From Thalassospira profundimaris WP0211 (GTDB lineage: Bacteria > Pseudomonadota > Alphaproteobacteria > Rhodospirillales > Thalassospiraceae), in assembly GCF_000300275.1 (NCBI RefSeq), contig NZ_AMRN01000009.1, positions 112,066-176,065 of the forward strand: a stretch of DNA of 64,000 nt, in the 5' to 3' direction. Each line of letters begins with the position of its first letter. Position 1 is the stretch's first letter. The notes beneath the pieces are model-generated. The model worked only from the letters and a program-made list of their open reading frames with translations. It did not search any database and was not told where the DNA came from. The position numbers were made by a program, and so were the translations under genes. Shown here piece after piece: positions 9,240-17,252 of the stretch.

Positions 9240-9896
9240 TTAGCGGTTGAACAACAACCGCAGTCCGACGGCAGCAAAGAACACACCAAGCAATCCGTTG
9301 ATCCATCCGGCTGCGCGGCGATAAATCGAAATCGCCGGGGCGGTGGAAAAGGCGGTGGCATACAGCAAATGAATGCTGGTTGAAATCAGACCACAGCCAA
9401 TCACGATCGCCGCCCCAACCCAAAGCGGGGCACCTTCGTGAAAGCCGATTGAAATGATGGCGATCCAGGTCAGAATGGCCTTCGGGTTGGTCAGGTGAAG
9501 GCCCAATCCGCGAAAGTAATAGCCGCGTCCGGATATCTTTCGGGCATCAACGGCGTCGGCGATGTCTGATGTGGTGGGTGGTTTGCGAAATGCCGTACGA
9601 AACGCCCGATAGGACATCCACAGCAAATAAAGCCCGCCAAAAATCCGGATGGCCGTCATGGCATCGGCATAGGTGGCAAGAACAGCCGACAGCCCCGTCA
9701 GGGTCAGAAGTCCGATCGAAAACGATCCGGTTCCAATGCCAAGGGCAAAATGTTGTCCAGCACGGCGGCCCTGATCAAGCGACACCCCCATCAAGCCCAA
9801 AAGGGCAGGACCGGGGCTAATCAGGCCGACAAGCAAAGCAGCATAAGACAGCAATATTCCGGGCAGATATTGCCCAAATTCGGCAAGGCTGATCAT
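9240..9896 (-). CDS. LysE/RhtB-family amino acid exporter
   Basis: The 218-residue protein has about six membrane helices and the family signature SPGPALLGLMG near residue 30, followed by GRRAGQHFALGIGTGSF. The family exports amino acids or related small molecules. The substrate is not predictable. The gene converges on the MFS gene with only 15 bases between stops. Confidence 0.88.
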   Translation of the reverse strand: MISLAEFGQYLPGILLSYAALLVGLISPGPALLGLMGVSLDQGRRAGQHFALGIGTGSFSIGLLTLTGLSAVLATYADAMTAIRIFGGLYLLWMSYRAFRTAFRKPPTTSDIADAVDARKISGRGYYFRGLGLHLTNPKAILTWIAIISIGFHEGAPLWVGAAIVIGCGLISTSIHLLYATAFSTAPAISIYRRAAGWINGLLGVFFAAVGLRLLFNR

Positions 9897-9962
9897 GGGG
9901 CGTTTCCTTGTGTGGTGGCAAGATCAGCCTAGATCGGTATTTGAGTTCTGTCGAGGGTCACG

Positions 9963-9991
9963 AAAAAGCCCGATCCAATGGACCGGGCTTT
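9963..9991 (-). terminator. Intrinsic terminator after the DsbA-family gene
   Basis: Read on the minus strand, aaagcccggtcc pairs with ggatcgggcttt around a short loop, followed by a T run. It lies 27 bases after the stop of the DsbA-family gene. Confidence 0.8.
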
Positions 9992-10017
9992 GTTCATCTG
10001 TCTGTACTTGGGCCTAA

Positions 10018-10713
10018 TCAGGCGTCGTTTTGCGCTTCGGCAAGAATTTCATCACCCTGGCGCGCAATTTCCGAAAGGGCCTGTTCGAACACTTCTGGCG
10101 GGTGGCCGCCGGAAATGGCGAATTTGCCATTGATCACATAGGTCGGTACCGAACTGATGCCGGCATCGCCAAATTCGTCTTCCTCGGCGCGGACTTCATT
10201 GGCGAATTCGTCGCTGGCAAGGATTTCGGCGGCGCGTTCCGGCGAAAGCCCAACTTCCTCAACTGCGCGTTTCAAGACACCATGGTCGGCGGTGTTGTCA
10301 CCGCCCTGGAAGTAGGCGGCAAACAGATTGAGTTTAAGCGCGGTCTGCTGGCCGTACTCGCCTTCTTTGCCCGCCCAGTACAGTAAACGGTGGGCGTCAA
10401 AGGTGTTATAGATGCGTGCATCTGATCCGAAATGGATCGGGAAGCCGACATTTTCACCCATCATCGTGATGCGTGCACGGTTATCGGCACTTTGATCGGC
10501 GGTCAGGCCGTATTTTTCGCTGATATGTTCCGAAAGGTCCTGGCCCTCGGGCGGCATATCGCGGTTCAGTTCGAACGGGTGCCAGCGCAGGGTGACGTCA
10601 ATTTCGCCGTCCAGACGGCTGATGGCATCTTCAAGGTTTTTGTACCCGATGATGCACCACGGACAGACAACGTCCGAAACAATGTCGATCTGCATGGGAA
10701 TGGCTTTGGTCAT
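10018..10713 (-). CDS. DsbA-family (FrnE-like) thiol oxidoreductase
   Basis: This 231-residue protein has a thioredoxin fold with a helical insertion. Its active site CPWC lies at residues 17-20 in DIVSDVVCPWCIIGYKNLE. The conserved cis-proline segment is SSVPTYVINGKFAISGG. There is no signal peptide, so it is cytoplasmic, as usual for the FrnE branch. I chose the ATG at 10711-10713 because the family starts just before the first strand; the frame stays open 24 codons further upstream. The substrate is unknown; redox or polyketide-related isomerase roles are known for relatives. Confidence 0.88.
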   Translation of the reverse strand: MTKAIPMQIDIVSDVVCPWCIIGYKNLEDAISRLDGEIDVTLRWHPFELNRDMPPEGQDLSEHISEKYGLTADQSADNRARITMMGENVGFPIHFGSDARIYNTFDAHRLLYWAGKEGEYGQQTALKLNLFAAYFQGGDNTADHGVLKRAVEEVGLSPERAAEILASDEFANEVRAEEDEFGDAGISSVPTYVINGKFAISGGHPPEVFEQALSEIARQGDEILAEAQNDA

Positions 10714-10866
10714 TGGATTAGGCTTGCCTTGGATTATGTAACGTTGTGCTACCCCAACACATAATTGACATGGCGTCAAACGCAAGGAAAAGCCGGGGCG
10801 GACGCGTATTTGAGGGATGATTTATTAGTTGTATCTGATTTTGCGAGCGTGGTTACCCGCCGATCA

Positions 10867-11115
10867 TCAGGATGATTGCCGCCGGGCGTTGTCGACCATG
10901 TATTCGGCAAACGTTTCAAGGATCGGGCAAGACCAATCCGCACGGGTCAGTTCCCCGTCCCGTTCCCAGTCGCCATACCAACGTTCATCAATGTCACGGA
11001 ATATGATGTAGCGGGCAAAACGGTCTGATGCAGTCCAGCAATTGCGACCGGTACGTTCCCACGTCAGGCCGGCAAGCATCATGATATCAACGCTGGTGGG
11101 GGCGTCATTTGCCAT
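10867..11115 (-). CDS. Small hypothetical protein
   Basis: An 82-residue soluble protein rich in Trp and Arg (TWERTGRNCW, DERWYGDWERDG). The start at 11115 has AAGGA about nine bases upstream; the longer frame to 11145 lacks such a site. I recognise no family. It has no signal peptide or membrane segment. The coding character (typical codon third positions) supports a real gene, but there is no functional clue. Confidence 0.55.
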   Translation of the reverse strand: MANDAPTSVDIMMLAGLTWERTGRNCWTASDRFARYIIFRDIDERWYGDWERDGELTRADWSCPILETFAEYMVDNARRQSS

Positions 11116-11447
11116 TTTTATTGTCCTTGGACGTCGCGCGATCATTAGCTTTGTTCTACATGTGCAGGGTTTTGATCAAGCGTACTACAACCTAGGATAA
11201 AGGTAATCATCGCATAGTGGTGGTTGCAACCATTCAAGGGGACAGGTCAGCTATCCTAAAGATGGGTAATTTGTTGAATTAGAGCAGAAATTGTCGTCGG
11301 GATGGCAATTTGAGTAATGCTGTTGCGCTGCTGTCTGTTTTGCGGCAATTTGCCAGACCCGCAAAAGACATGAAAACATGAGCCTTGCGAACAGAATAGC
11401 GGCGGCCAAAAAACGGCCGCGGCACCCGAGACGATCGATCAGTTGGA
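11116..11447. other. Intergenic region before cimA
   Basis: No gene is supported in these 332 bases between divergent genes. A six-base stem with a seven-base loop (gcggcc at 11402-11407, ggccgc at 11415-11420) lies about 28 bases before cimA. It is not followed by T, so it is not a terminator; it could be a leader structure. Confidence 0.5.
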
Positions 11448-13067
11448 ATGAAAATGTCAGACAAGCGCGTCTATCTCTATGACAGTACCTTGCGCGATGG
11501 GCAGCAGACCCAGGGCGTGGATTTTTCGGCCGCGGACAAGACCGCGATTGCCAAGGCACTGGACGAACTGTCGATTGACTATATTGAAGGCGGCTGGCCG
11601 GGGGCAAACCCGACCGATGATGCATTCTTTGCCAATCCGCCCAAACTCAAGAATTCCAAACTGACCGCCTTTGGCATGACCCGCCGTGCCGGGCGTTCGG
11701 CGTCAAACGATCCGGGGCTGACCAGCCTGGCGCAGAATGCACCGATTGTCTGCATGGTGGGTAAAAGCTGGGATTTTCAGGTGACCGAGGCGCTCGGGAT
11801 CGAGCTTGATGAAAATCTGGCGATGATTTCGGATTCCATTGCCCATCTGAAATCCAAGGTTTCCGAAGTCATGTTCGATGCCGAGCATTTCTTTGATGGT
11901 TACAAGGCCAACCGGGACTATGCGCTTGCCGCGATCAAGTCGGCCTATGAGGCCGGTGCGCGCTGGGTCGTGTTGTGTGACACCAATGGCGGCACACTGC
12001 CTGACGAGATTTTTGACATTGTCACCGATGTCTGCAGCCAGATCCCCGGCAGCCATGTCGGTATTCATTGCCACAACGATACCGAGAATGCGGTGGCGAA
12101 CTCTTTGGCCGCGGTGCGTGCCGGTGCGCGGCAAGTGCAAGGGACGCTGAATGGTTTGGGTGAGCGGTGTGGCAATGCCAACCTGATTTCGATCATTCCG
12201 ACGCTGATGCTGAAAATGGGCTATGACGTTGGCATTTCCCATGACCAACTGACCCATCTGCGCCGCATTTCGCATATCCTTGATGAGCGGCTTAACCGTG
12301 AACCGCTGCGTCAGGCGGCCTATGTCGGCGACAGTGCCTTTGCCCACAAGGGCGGCTTGCATGTCTCAGCGGTTGAAAAGAACCCAACCTGTTACGAGCA
12401 TATCGAACCGCATCTGGTTGGCAACCAGCGCCATATCCTTGTTTCGGATCAGGCGGGCCGGTCCAACATTCTGGCGCGTTTCCGCGAGATCGGCGTTGAA
12501 GTTGATCCCAAATCCGAGGCGATTGGCAAACTGGTCGAAACCGTCAAGCGCCGTGAGTTCGACGGTTATGCCTATGACGGGGCCGAGGCCAGCTTTGAAT
12601 TGCTGGCGCGCAAGGCCATGGGCGAGCTTGATCGTTATTTCCGGGTGACGTCGTTCCGTGTGATTGACGAACGCCGCTGGGTTGATGAGCAGGACGAACA
12701 GGTCATCACCATGTCGGAAGCGACCGTCAAGGTCGTGGTCGGCGATGATCAGTTCATGTCGGTCGCCGAAGGCAATGGCCCGGTCAACGCCCTTGATGCG
12801 GCCCTTCGTAAGGTCCTTTTGACTGTGCCGGAATACCGCGATGCGGTCGAACAGATCGAACTGATCGACTATAAGGTCCGCATCATAACCCGCGGCGATG
12901 GTACGCGCGCAGTCACCCGCGTCATGATCGAAAGCCGTGATGCCGAAGGCAACAACTGGGCAACGGTTGGCGTTTCGACCAACATTATCGAGGCGTCCTA
13001 TAACGCGCTTCGGGATTCCATCACCTATAAACTGTTCAAATCCGGTGTGCGCAGCCAGCACGCCTGA
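11448..13067 (+). CDS. cimA: Citramalate synthase
   Basis: The enzyme condenses acetyl-CoA and pyruvate to (R)-citramalate, the first step of the threonine-independent isoleucine route. The 539-residue protein has the TIM-barrel signature YDSTLRDGQQTQGVDF near residue 11, the metal-site HCHND segment, and the C-terminal regulatory domain typical of this LeuA-like family. The sequence matches the long citramalate synthase subfamily better than 2-isopropylmalate synthase or homocitrate synthase. Starts at 11448 or 11454 are both possible, since a second ATG follows after two codons. A strong terminator follows. Confidence 0.9.
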   Translation: MKMSDKRVYLYDSTLRDGQQTQGVDFSAADKTAIAKALDELSIDYIEGGWPGANPTDDAFFANPPKLKNSKLTAFGMTRRAGRSASNDPGLTSLAQNAPIVCMVGKSWDFQVTEALGIELDENLAMISDSIAHLKSKVSEVMFDAEHFFDGYKANRDYALAAIKSAYEAGARWVVLCDTNGGTLPDEIFDIVTDVCSQIPGSHVGIHCHNDTENAVANSLAAVRAGARQVQGTLNGLGERCGNANLISIIPTLMLKMGYDVGISHDQLTHLRRISHILDERLNREPLRQAAYVGDSAFAHKGGLHVSAVEKNPTCYEHIEPHLVGNQRHILVSDQAGRSNILARFREIGVEVDPKSEAIGKLVETVKRREFDGYAYDGAEASFELLARKAMGELDRYFRVTSFRVIDERRWVDEQDEQVITMSEATVKVVVGDDQFMSVAEGNGPVNALDAALRKVLLTVPEYRDAVEQIELIDYKVRIITRGDGTRAVTRVMIESRDAEGNNWATVGVSTNIIEASYNALRDSITYKLFKSGVRSQHA

Positions 13068-13095
13068 TCGTATGACCAACATAGAAGATACATGC

Positions 13096-13130
13096 AGCCG
13101 GACCTTGTTAAGGTCCGGCTGTTTTCGTTT
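13096..13130 (+). terminator. Intrinsic terminator after cimA
   Basis: A perfect 11-base stem (agccggacctt / aaggtccggct) with loop gtt is followed by gttttcgttt. Confidence 0.9.
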
Positions 13131-13243
13131 GCGAGATGGAGACTGGCGCGAACGGTTGGCTTTTGCTAAGTAAGCGCCAATATGGACGGGGACGCCCTAA
13201 AAACAGCTTCTATGCCATCCTTTGACGACCGGAGAATACCGCG

Positions 13244-14020
13244 ATGAGCGAGCCCATCGGCAGTGCCAAGCCTGAAACAGGCGGGATTGCCAATCCACCC
13301 GTGATCATTCTGATCGAACCGCAGCTTGGCGATAATATTGGCAAGGCTGCGCGTGCGATGCTGAATTGTGGTTTGGTGGATTTGCGTCTGGTGCGTCCGC
13401 GCGATGGCTGGCCCAATGAACGGGCAACCGCCAATGCATCGGGTGCTGATATCGTCATTGATAACACCAAGGTGTTCGAGCGCGAAGAAGACGCGCTGGC
13501 GGATCTCAATCGTGTTTATGTCACAACGGCCCGCACGCGTGACGCGATTAAACCGGTTTTCACGCCCAAGGGACTGGCGCCCGAAATGCGCAGCGTCATT
13601 GGGCGCGGTGAGAAAGTCGGGGTGATGTTTGGCCCGGAACGTACCGGTGTGCGCAACGAACATGTCGCCATGGGGGATGCGGTGGTTACTGTGCCGCTTA
13701 ATCCCGGTTTTACCTCGCTCAATCTGGCGCAGGCGGTTCTTTTGATCGGGTATGAATGGTGGCAGGCGGGCATTGATGTGCCCGATTATCAATTGATGAT
13801 GGCCGACACCTTCCCGGCGACCAAGGATGATATGGAACGTCTTTTCGTTCACCTTGAAAACGAACTTGATGCGTCGGGGTTCTTCCGTGTGCCCGAAAAG
13901 CGCCCCGGCATGGAACGCAATATCCGCAACATCTTTAACCGCGCAAACCTGACCCATCAGGAAGTCCAGACGCTGCGCGGCATGATCGTTGCGATGCGCG
14001 GCGGCAAATACAAGCCGTAA
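13244..14020 (+). CDS. TrmJ-like SPOUT RNA 2'-O-methyltransferase
   Basis: The 258-residue protein belongs to the SpoU/TrmH class of knotted methyltransferases. It shows motif 1 (GDNIGKAARAMLNCG, near residue 30), motif 2 (VGVMFGPERTGV) and motif 3 (VPLNPGFTSLNLAQAV), which bind S-adenosylmethionine. The order and the C-terminal helical extension fit TrmJ, which methylates position 32 of tRNAs, so tRNA is the likely substrate; the exact base is inference. Confidence 0.87.
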   Translation: MSEPIGSAKPETGGIANPPVIILIEPQLGDNIGKAARAMLNCGLVDLRLVRPRDGWPNERATANASGADIVIDNTKVFEREEDALADLNRVYVTTARTRDAIKPVFTPKGLAPEMRSVIGRGEKVGVMFGPERTGVRNEHVAMGDAVVTVPLNPGFTSLNLAQAVLLIGYEWWQAGIDVPDYQLMMADTFPATKDDMERLFVHLENELDASGFFRVPEKRPGMERNIRNIFNRANLTHQEVQTLRGMIVAMRGGKYKP

Positions 14021-14042
14021 GGCCGCACTGGTTTGCCAAGAA

Positions 14043-14087
14043 ACAAAGGGCTCCCAGACCTTGGTCGGGGAGCCCTTTGTTGTTTGT
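14043..14087. terminator. Terminator hairpin between the TrmJ-like gene and the rhodanese gene
   Basis: acaaagggctccc (14043-14055) pairs perfectly with gggagccctttgt (14068-14080) across a 12-base loop. T-rich sequence follows on the plus strand, and the minus strand is A-ended then T-bearing, so it may serve both converging genes. Confidence 0.75.
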
Positions 14088-14123
14088 GGTGGGGCGGTTG
14101 GCACAGCGCCCAATCATCAGGTG

Positions 14124-14708
14124 TTACGGCCGGTCGAGACGATAGATCTTGTCCGGGTTCGGTTTGCTTTGCCAAGGCAGGCCGTCATTCTGCCAGCCAT
14201 TAAGCAGGCGCAGGCCTTTCTGCGGGCCTTCCTTGATCGCACTGCCCTGAAAACCGTGAACGACATAATGGGCATTGGCAAAACCGTTTTCCTGCAGGAA
14301 GGCGGCACTTGGTTTTCCGCGTTCGCTGCCCGATCGGCACATGGTGATCACGGTGGCGTTCTTATCCATGCCGCGCGCTTTCAGGGCGCCTTCGATTTGG
14401 GCTGCAAAGTCTGGGTTGCGATAAAGCCGAAAGCGGCCCTTTTCGGCGTCCCACTGGGTGCGATCCACGATCAGATAGGGGATGTTGATATCGACCGCGT
14501 CGGTAAAGCCGACAAACAGGATTTCCACCGGATCGCGAACATCAACAAACAGCACGTTGTCCTTTTGCGATGAAAGTTCGAGCGCCTTTGTGGTGGAAAT
14601 ACCCAGATCATCAGCCTTGGCCGAAACCGGAAGGGCGGCGGAAAAGGCGATGGCACAAAGCAAAGCCAGACCGGCCAGAATGGGGCGAATTTTAAACATG
14701 TTCATCAT
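14124..14708 (-). CDS. Periplasmic rhodanese-domain protein
   Basis: This 194-residue protein has an N-terminal signal peptide (hydrophobic residues 9-25, likely cleavage near VSAKA). A single rhodanese domain follows, with the active-site cysteine C124 in MCRSGSERG and the CH2A-like LFVDVRDPVE segment. Rhodaneses carry sulfur as a persulfide. The upstream gene encodes an exported DsrE-like protein, 15 bases away on the same strand, so the pair probably acts together in periplasmic sulfur handling; the substrate is unknown. Confidence 0.85.
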   Translation of the reverse strand: MMNMFKIRPILAGLALLCAIAFSAALPVSAKADDLGISTTKALELSSQKDNVLFVDVRDPVEILFVGFTDAVDINIPYLIVDRTQWDAEKGRFRLYRNPDFAAQIEGALKARGMDKNATVITMCRSGSERGKPSAAFLQENGFANAHYVVHGFQGSAIKEGPQKGLRLLNGWQNDGLPWQSKPNPDKIYRLDRP

Positions 14709-14723
14709 CGGGGTCCTTGGGGC

Positions 14724-15182
14724 TTAGAACGAAAAGACGCGGGTGTCCTCATTAACCATCATCTTGGCCATGGCGGGCGGGGTTGCGACACCAATGCCAT
14801 TACGGAGCGCGCTTTGATCATGCGAACTGTTGGGCAGATAAAGTGCACAGACATTAACCGTCGCACCGCCAGTCATCAGCTTGGCCAGAAGCTGTTCGGG
14901 GGTGACTTTCTTGGGTTCAAGGGCCGGGCTTTGTGTTGCGCTGAGTGCAAGATCGCCTGCCGTGTCACATAACAGAACATCGACCTGCACACCTTGGGCC
15001 TGCATGGTGTTGCCAAGAACCATCGCCATGCCCTGGGTTTGCAGGGATGGGCTGGTCAGGATGATCAGGGCCTTGTCGATTTTGTCATCCGCCTTGGCAA
15101 TGGCGACATTCAAAACAAGAAGAACAGCCATCAGAAGAAACATGAAGGCAAAACGGCCAGGGGTGATGGTGGATTTGTCCAT
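14724..15182 (-). CDS. Exported DsrE-family protein
   Basis: The 152-residue protein starts with a hydrophobic export or anchor segment (residues 11-30). The remainder fits the DsrE/DsrF fold: KALIILTSPSLQTQGMAMVLGNTMQAQGVQVDVLLCDTAG, and a conserved late cysteine in VNVCALYLPN. Family members transfer sulfur through such cysteines. It is the first gene of a two-gene unit with the rhodanese gene. The family call is moderate to good; the function is inferred from that pairing. Confidence 0.75.
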   Translation of the reverse strand: MDKSTITPGRFAFMFLLMAVLLVLNVAIAKADDKIDKALIILTSPSLQTQGMAMVLGNTMQAQGVQVDVLLCDTAGDLALSATQSPALEPKKVTPEQLLAKLMTGGATVNVCALYLPNSSHDQSALRNGIGVATPPAMAKMMVNEDTRVFSF

Positions 15183-15558
15183 GGGGGCGCTCCAAATTCT
15201 GGATTATCGATTGATGATAATATTTTAATTTGAGGGCGGGTTTGGGCGATATGACAATCGTCAATATGGTGTGAAAACAGGGCTAAGGTCTTGGAAAGCC
15301 CTCAGATAATGTGGGCTGGTTTGGAAAAGCCTTGCGCTGGCGTGCCAAGCCCTGCAAAAATTGCAGGCAGTGCTTGCGTTCGCAGGTCATTGAAACGGCC
15401 ATTTTCGTTTGACTCTCGGGCCGTGATCTCTATATTGCGCCTCACTTCCGAGAAAGTGGGTCGAAACAGGTGGTTTCGTCCCCGTTCCGCATGTCTGTCT
15501 TCAGGCGGTTGGAAACTATCGGGACAATAAGTGATCTTTAAAAAAAGAGAGTTACAAA
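15183..15558. other. Intergenic region before rpsD
   Basis: No gene is seen in these 376 bases. They hold a seven-base hairpin (cctgcaa / ttgcagg, 15351-15367), the rpsD promoter and an rpsD leader of roughly 115 bases. Confidence 0.6.
15409..15436 (+). promoter_or_regulatory. Sigma-70 promoter of rpsD
   Basis: TTGACT (15409-15414), a 16-base spacer and TATATT (15431-15436) form a near-consensus housekeeping promoter, fitting a highly expressed ribosomal protein gene. Confidence 0.75.
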
Positions 15559-16176
15559 ATGTCGAAACGTATTGCTGCAAAGCATAAGATTGACCGCCGC
15601 CTTGGTGTGAACCTTTGGGGCCGTGCAAAATCGCCGCTGAACAAGCGCGAATATGCACCGGGCATGCATGGTGCTACCCGCCGTAAGAAGCCGACCGACT
15701 ATGGTACCCAGCTGTTCGCTAAACAGCAGCTCAAAGGCTACTACGGCTCGATCTCTGAAAAACAGTTCCTGCGCTACTACAAAGAAGCGTCCCGTCGTCC
15801 GGGCGATACCTCCGAGCATCTGGTTGGTATTCTTGAGCAGCGCCTCGATGCGGTTATTTATCGCATGAAATTCGTTCCGACCGTGTTTGCTGCACGTCAG
15901 TTCGTTAACCACGGCCACATTCTTGTCAACGGCAAGAAAGTAACCATCCCGTCCTACCTTGTTAAAGAAGGTGACGTTGTCGAAGTGAAATCCGCTTCGC
16001 GCGAAATCCCGATGGTTATGGAAGCAGCCAACCTGAACGAACGTGACGTTCCGGAATATCTCGACGTTGACGCGAAGGCCTTCAAAGGCACCTTCGTTCG
16101 CGTTCCGAAATTCGCTGAAATTCCGTACCCGGTTCAGATGCAGCCGAACCTGGTTATCGAATTCTACTCGCGTTAA
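15559..16176 (+). CDS. rpsD: 30S ribosomal protein S4
   Basis: The 205-residue protein is a primary 16S rRNA binding protein that helps start assembly of the small subunit body. The N-terminal domain ([16 protein letters not shown]...) and the S4 RNA-binding domain ([36 protein letters not shown]) are complete, and the end [11 protein letters not shown] is typical. It is a single-gene unit, with its own strong promoter and terminator, as is common for rpsD in Alphaproteobacteria. Codon choice is distinctly that of a highly expressed gene. Confidence 0.98.
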   Translation: MSKRIAAKHKIDRRLGVNLWGRAKSPLNKREYAPGMHGATRRKKPTDYGTQLFAKQQLKGYYGSISEKQFLRYYKEASRRPGDTSEHLVGILEQRLDAVIYRMKFVPTVFAARQFVNHGHILVNGKKVTIPSYLVKEGDVVEVKSASREIPMVMEAANLNERDVPEYLDVDAKAFKGTFVRVPKFAEIPYPVQMQPNLVIEFYSR

Positions 16177-16216
16177 TTCGCGACGAACATATCACAGACT
16201 TCTGGTCTGTTTGCAG

Positions 16217-16245
16217 GGCGGTACAATTTATTGTACCGCCTTTGC
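16217..16245 (+). terminator. Intrinsic terminator after rpsD
   Basis: A perfect ten-base stem (ggcggtacaa / ttgtaccgcc) with loop ttta is followed by tttgct. Confidence 0.85.
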
Positions 16246-16429
16246 TGTATCTGCTCCTTGCCAAATCAGCGGCTTAGGGCGGGCAGGGCCGTCCTATCCG
16301 CACGGTGACGGTCGAGGCACGCTTCGCGAAAAGCTTCTGGTCGCAGTTCGATTGTTTCATTATGGTTGTTTATTATATCTGACTGCCGTTTGAGATTTTT
16401 GCCTGCTTAAAGAAAAGGGTCGAGAGCCG

Positions 16430-17236
16430 ATGTATGCAGCCGCAATGTGCATGATTTCCATCCTGTTCCTTGCGTCAGCTGCCATAGGCCAAACCGTTGT
16501 AAAGGTCGGCATTACCTCGATCCAGCCACCTTTGGTGATTGACGCGGTCGAAAAGCGCGGCCTTGTTTATGATGTCGTTGCCGCCCTGAACGAGCTGCAG
16601 TCTGATTACCAGTTCAAGGCCTATCACTATCCTGCCAAGAGATTGCTCGTCAGCTATCGCGATGAGGATGTTCACCTTGTTGCGTATAACGATGTCAAAT
16701 GGGGCTGGCTTGAGCGCGACGGTGTTGGATCCGTCGATATGATTGACGGGCGGGATCTGTTTTTCACGTTGCGCGGCTATCAACCCCCGACGCAAAGGCC
16801 AGAACAGATCGGGGCCGTGCGCGGCTTCCACTATGCATTTGCCGATTTCGACAGTGCGAAACTAAGCCAGATGCCCAATGTCTCGCTTGTGAATAATGAA
16901 GACGGTGTTTTGCGTCTCGTCGAACATGGGCGCGTGGATAAGGGGATCGTAAGCGAGACGTTTCTTGAATGGATCGCGGTGTCCGAACCCGATGTCTATC
17001 AGGCGCTTGAGATTGACCGCGAACATCCCGATGACACCTATCACCGACAGTTCGTCGCCTTTCCGTACTCACCGATCAGTGTCACTGAGTTCAATCGGCT
17101 GGTCATGCAACTGACTGAAACCGGTGATCTGCAAGAAATCTATGCCAGATATGGTTTGACGGTCCCGGCAGCACTGGATGAAGAAGGCGCTGATGGTTCT
17201 GACGGGCGAAGCTATCTGGTCGGTCTTCTCGACTAA
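16430..17236 (+). CDS. Periplasmic solute-binding protein, family 3-like
   Basis: The 268-residue protein has a signal peptide (residues 1-20, cleavage near AIGQ). The mature chain resembles SBP_bac_3-type binding proteins: VVKVGITSIQPPLVIDAVEKRGLVYDVVAALNE at the start and a late ETGDLQEIYARYG helix typical of the family's end. No permease or ATPase gene is adjacent, so it is an orphan that might serve a distant ABC transporter or act as a sensor. The ligand is unknown. Confidence 0.7.
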   Translation: MYAAAMCMISILFLASAAIGQTVVKVGITSIQPPLVIDAVEKRGLVYDVVAALNELQSDYQFKAYHYPAKRLLVSYRDEDVHLVAYNDVKWGWLERDGVGSVDMIDGRDLFFTLRGYQPPTQRPEQIGAVRGFHYAFADFDSAKLSQMPNVSLVNNEDGVLRLVEHGRVDKGIVSETFLEWIAVSEPDVYQALEIDREHPDDTYHRQFVAFPYSPISVTEFNRLVMQLTETGDLQEIYARYGLTVPAALDEEGADGSDGRSYLVGLLD

Positions 17237-17252
17237 GTTCTAAAGCCCTTTG

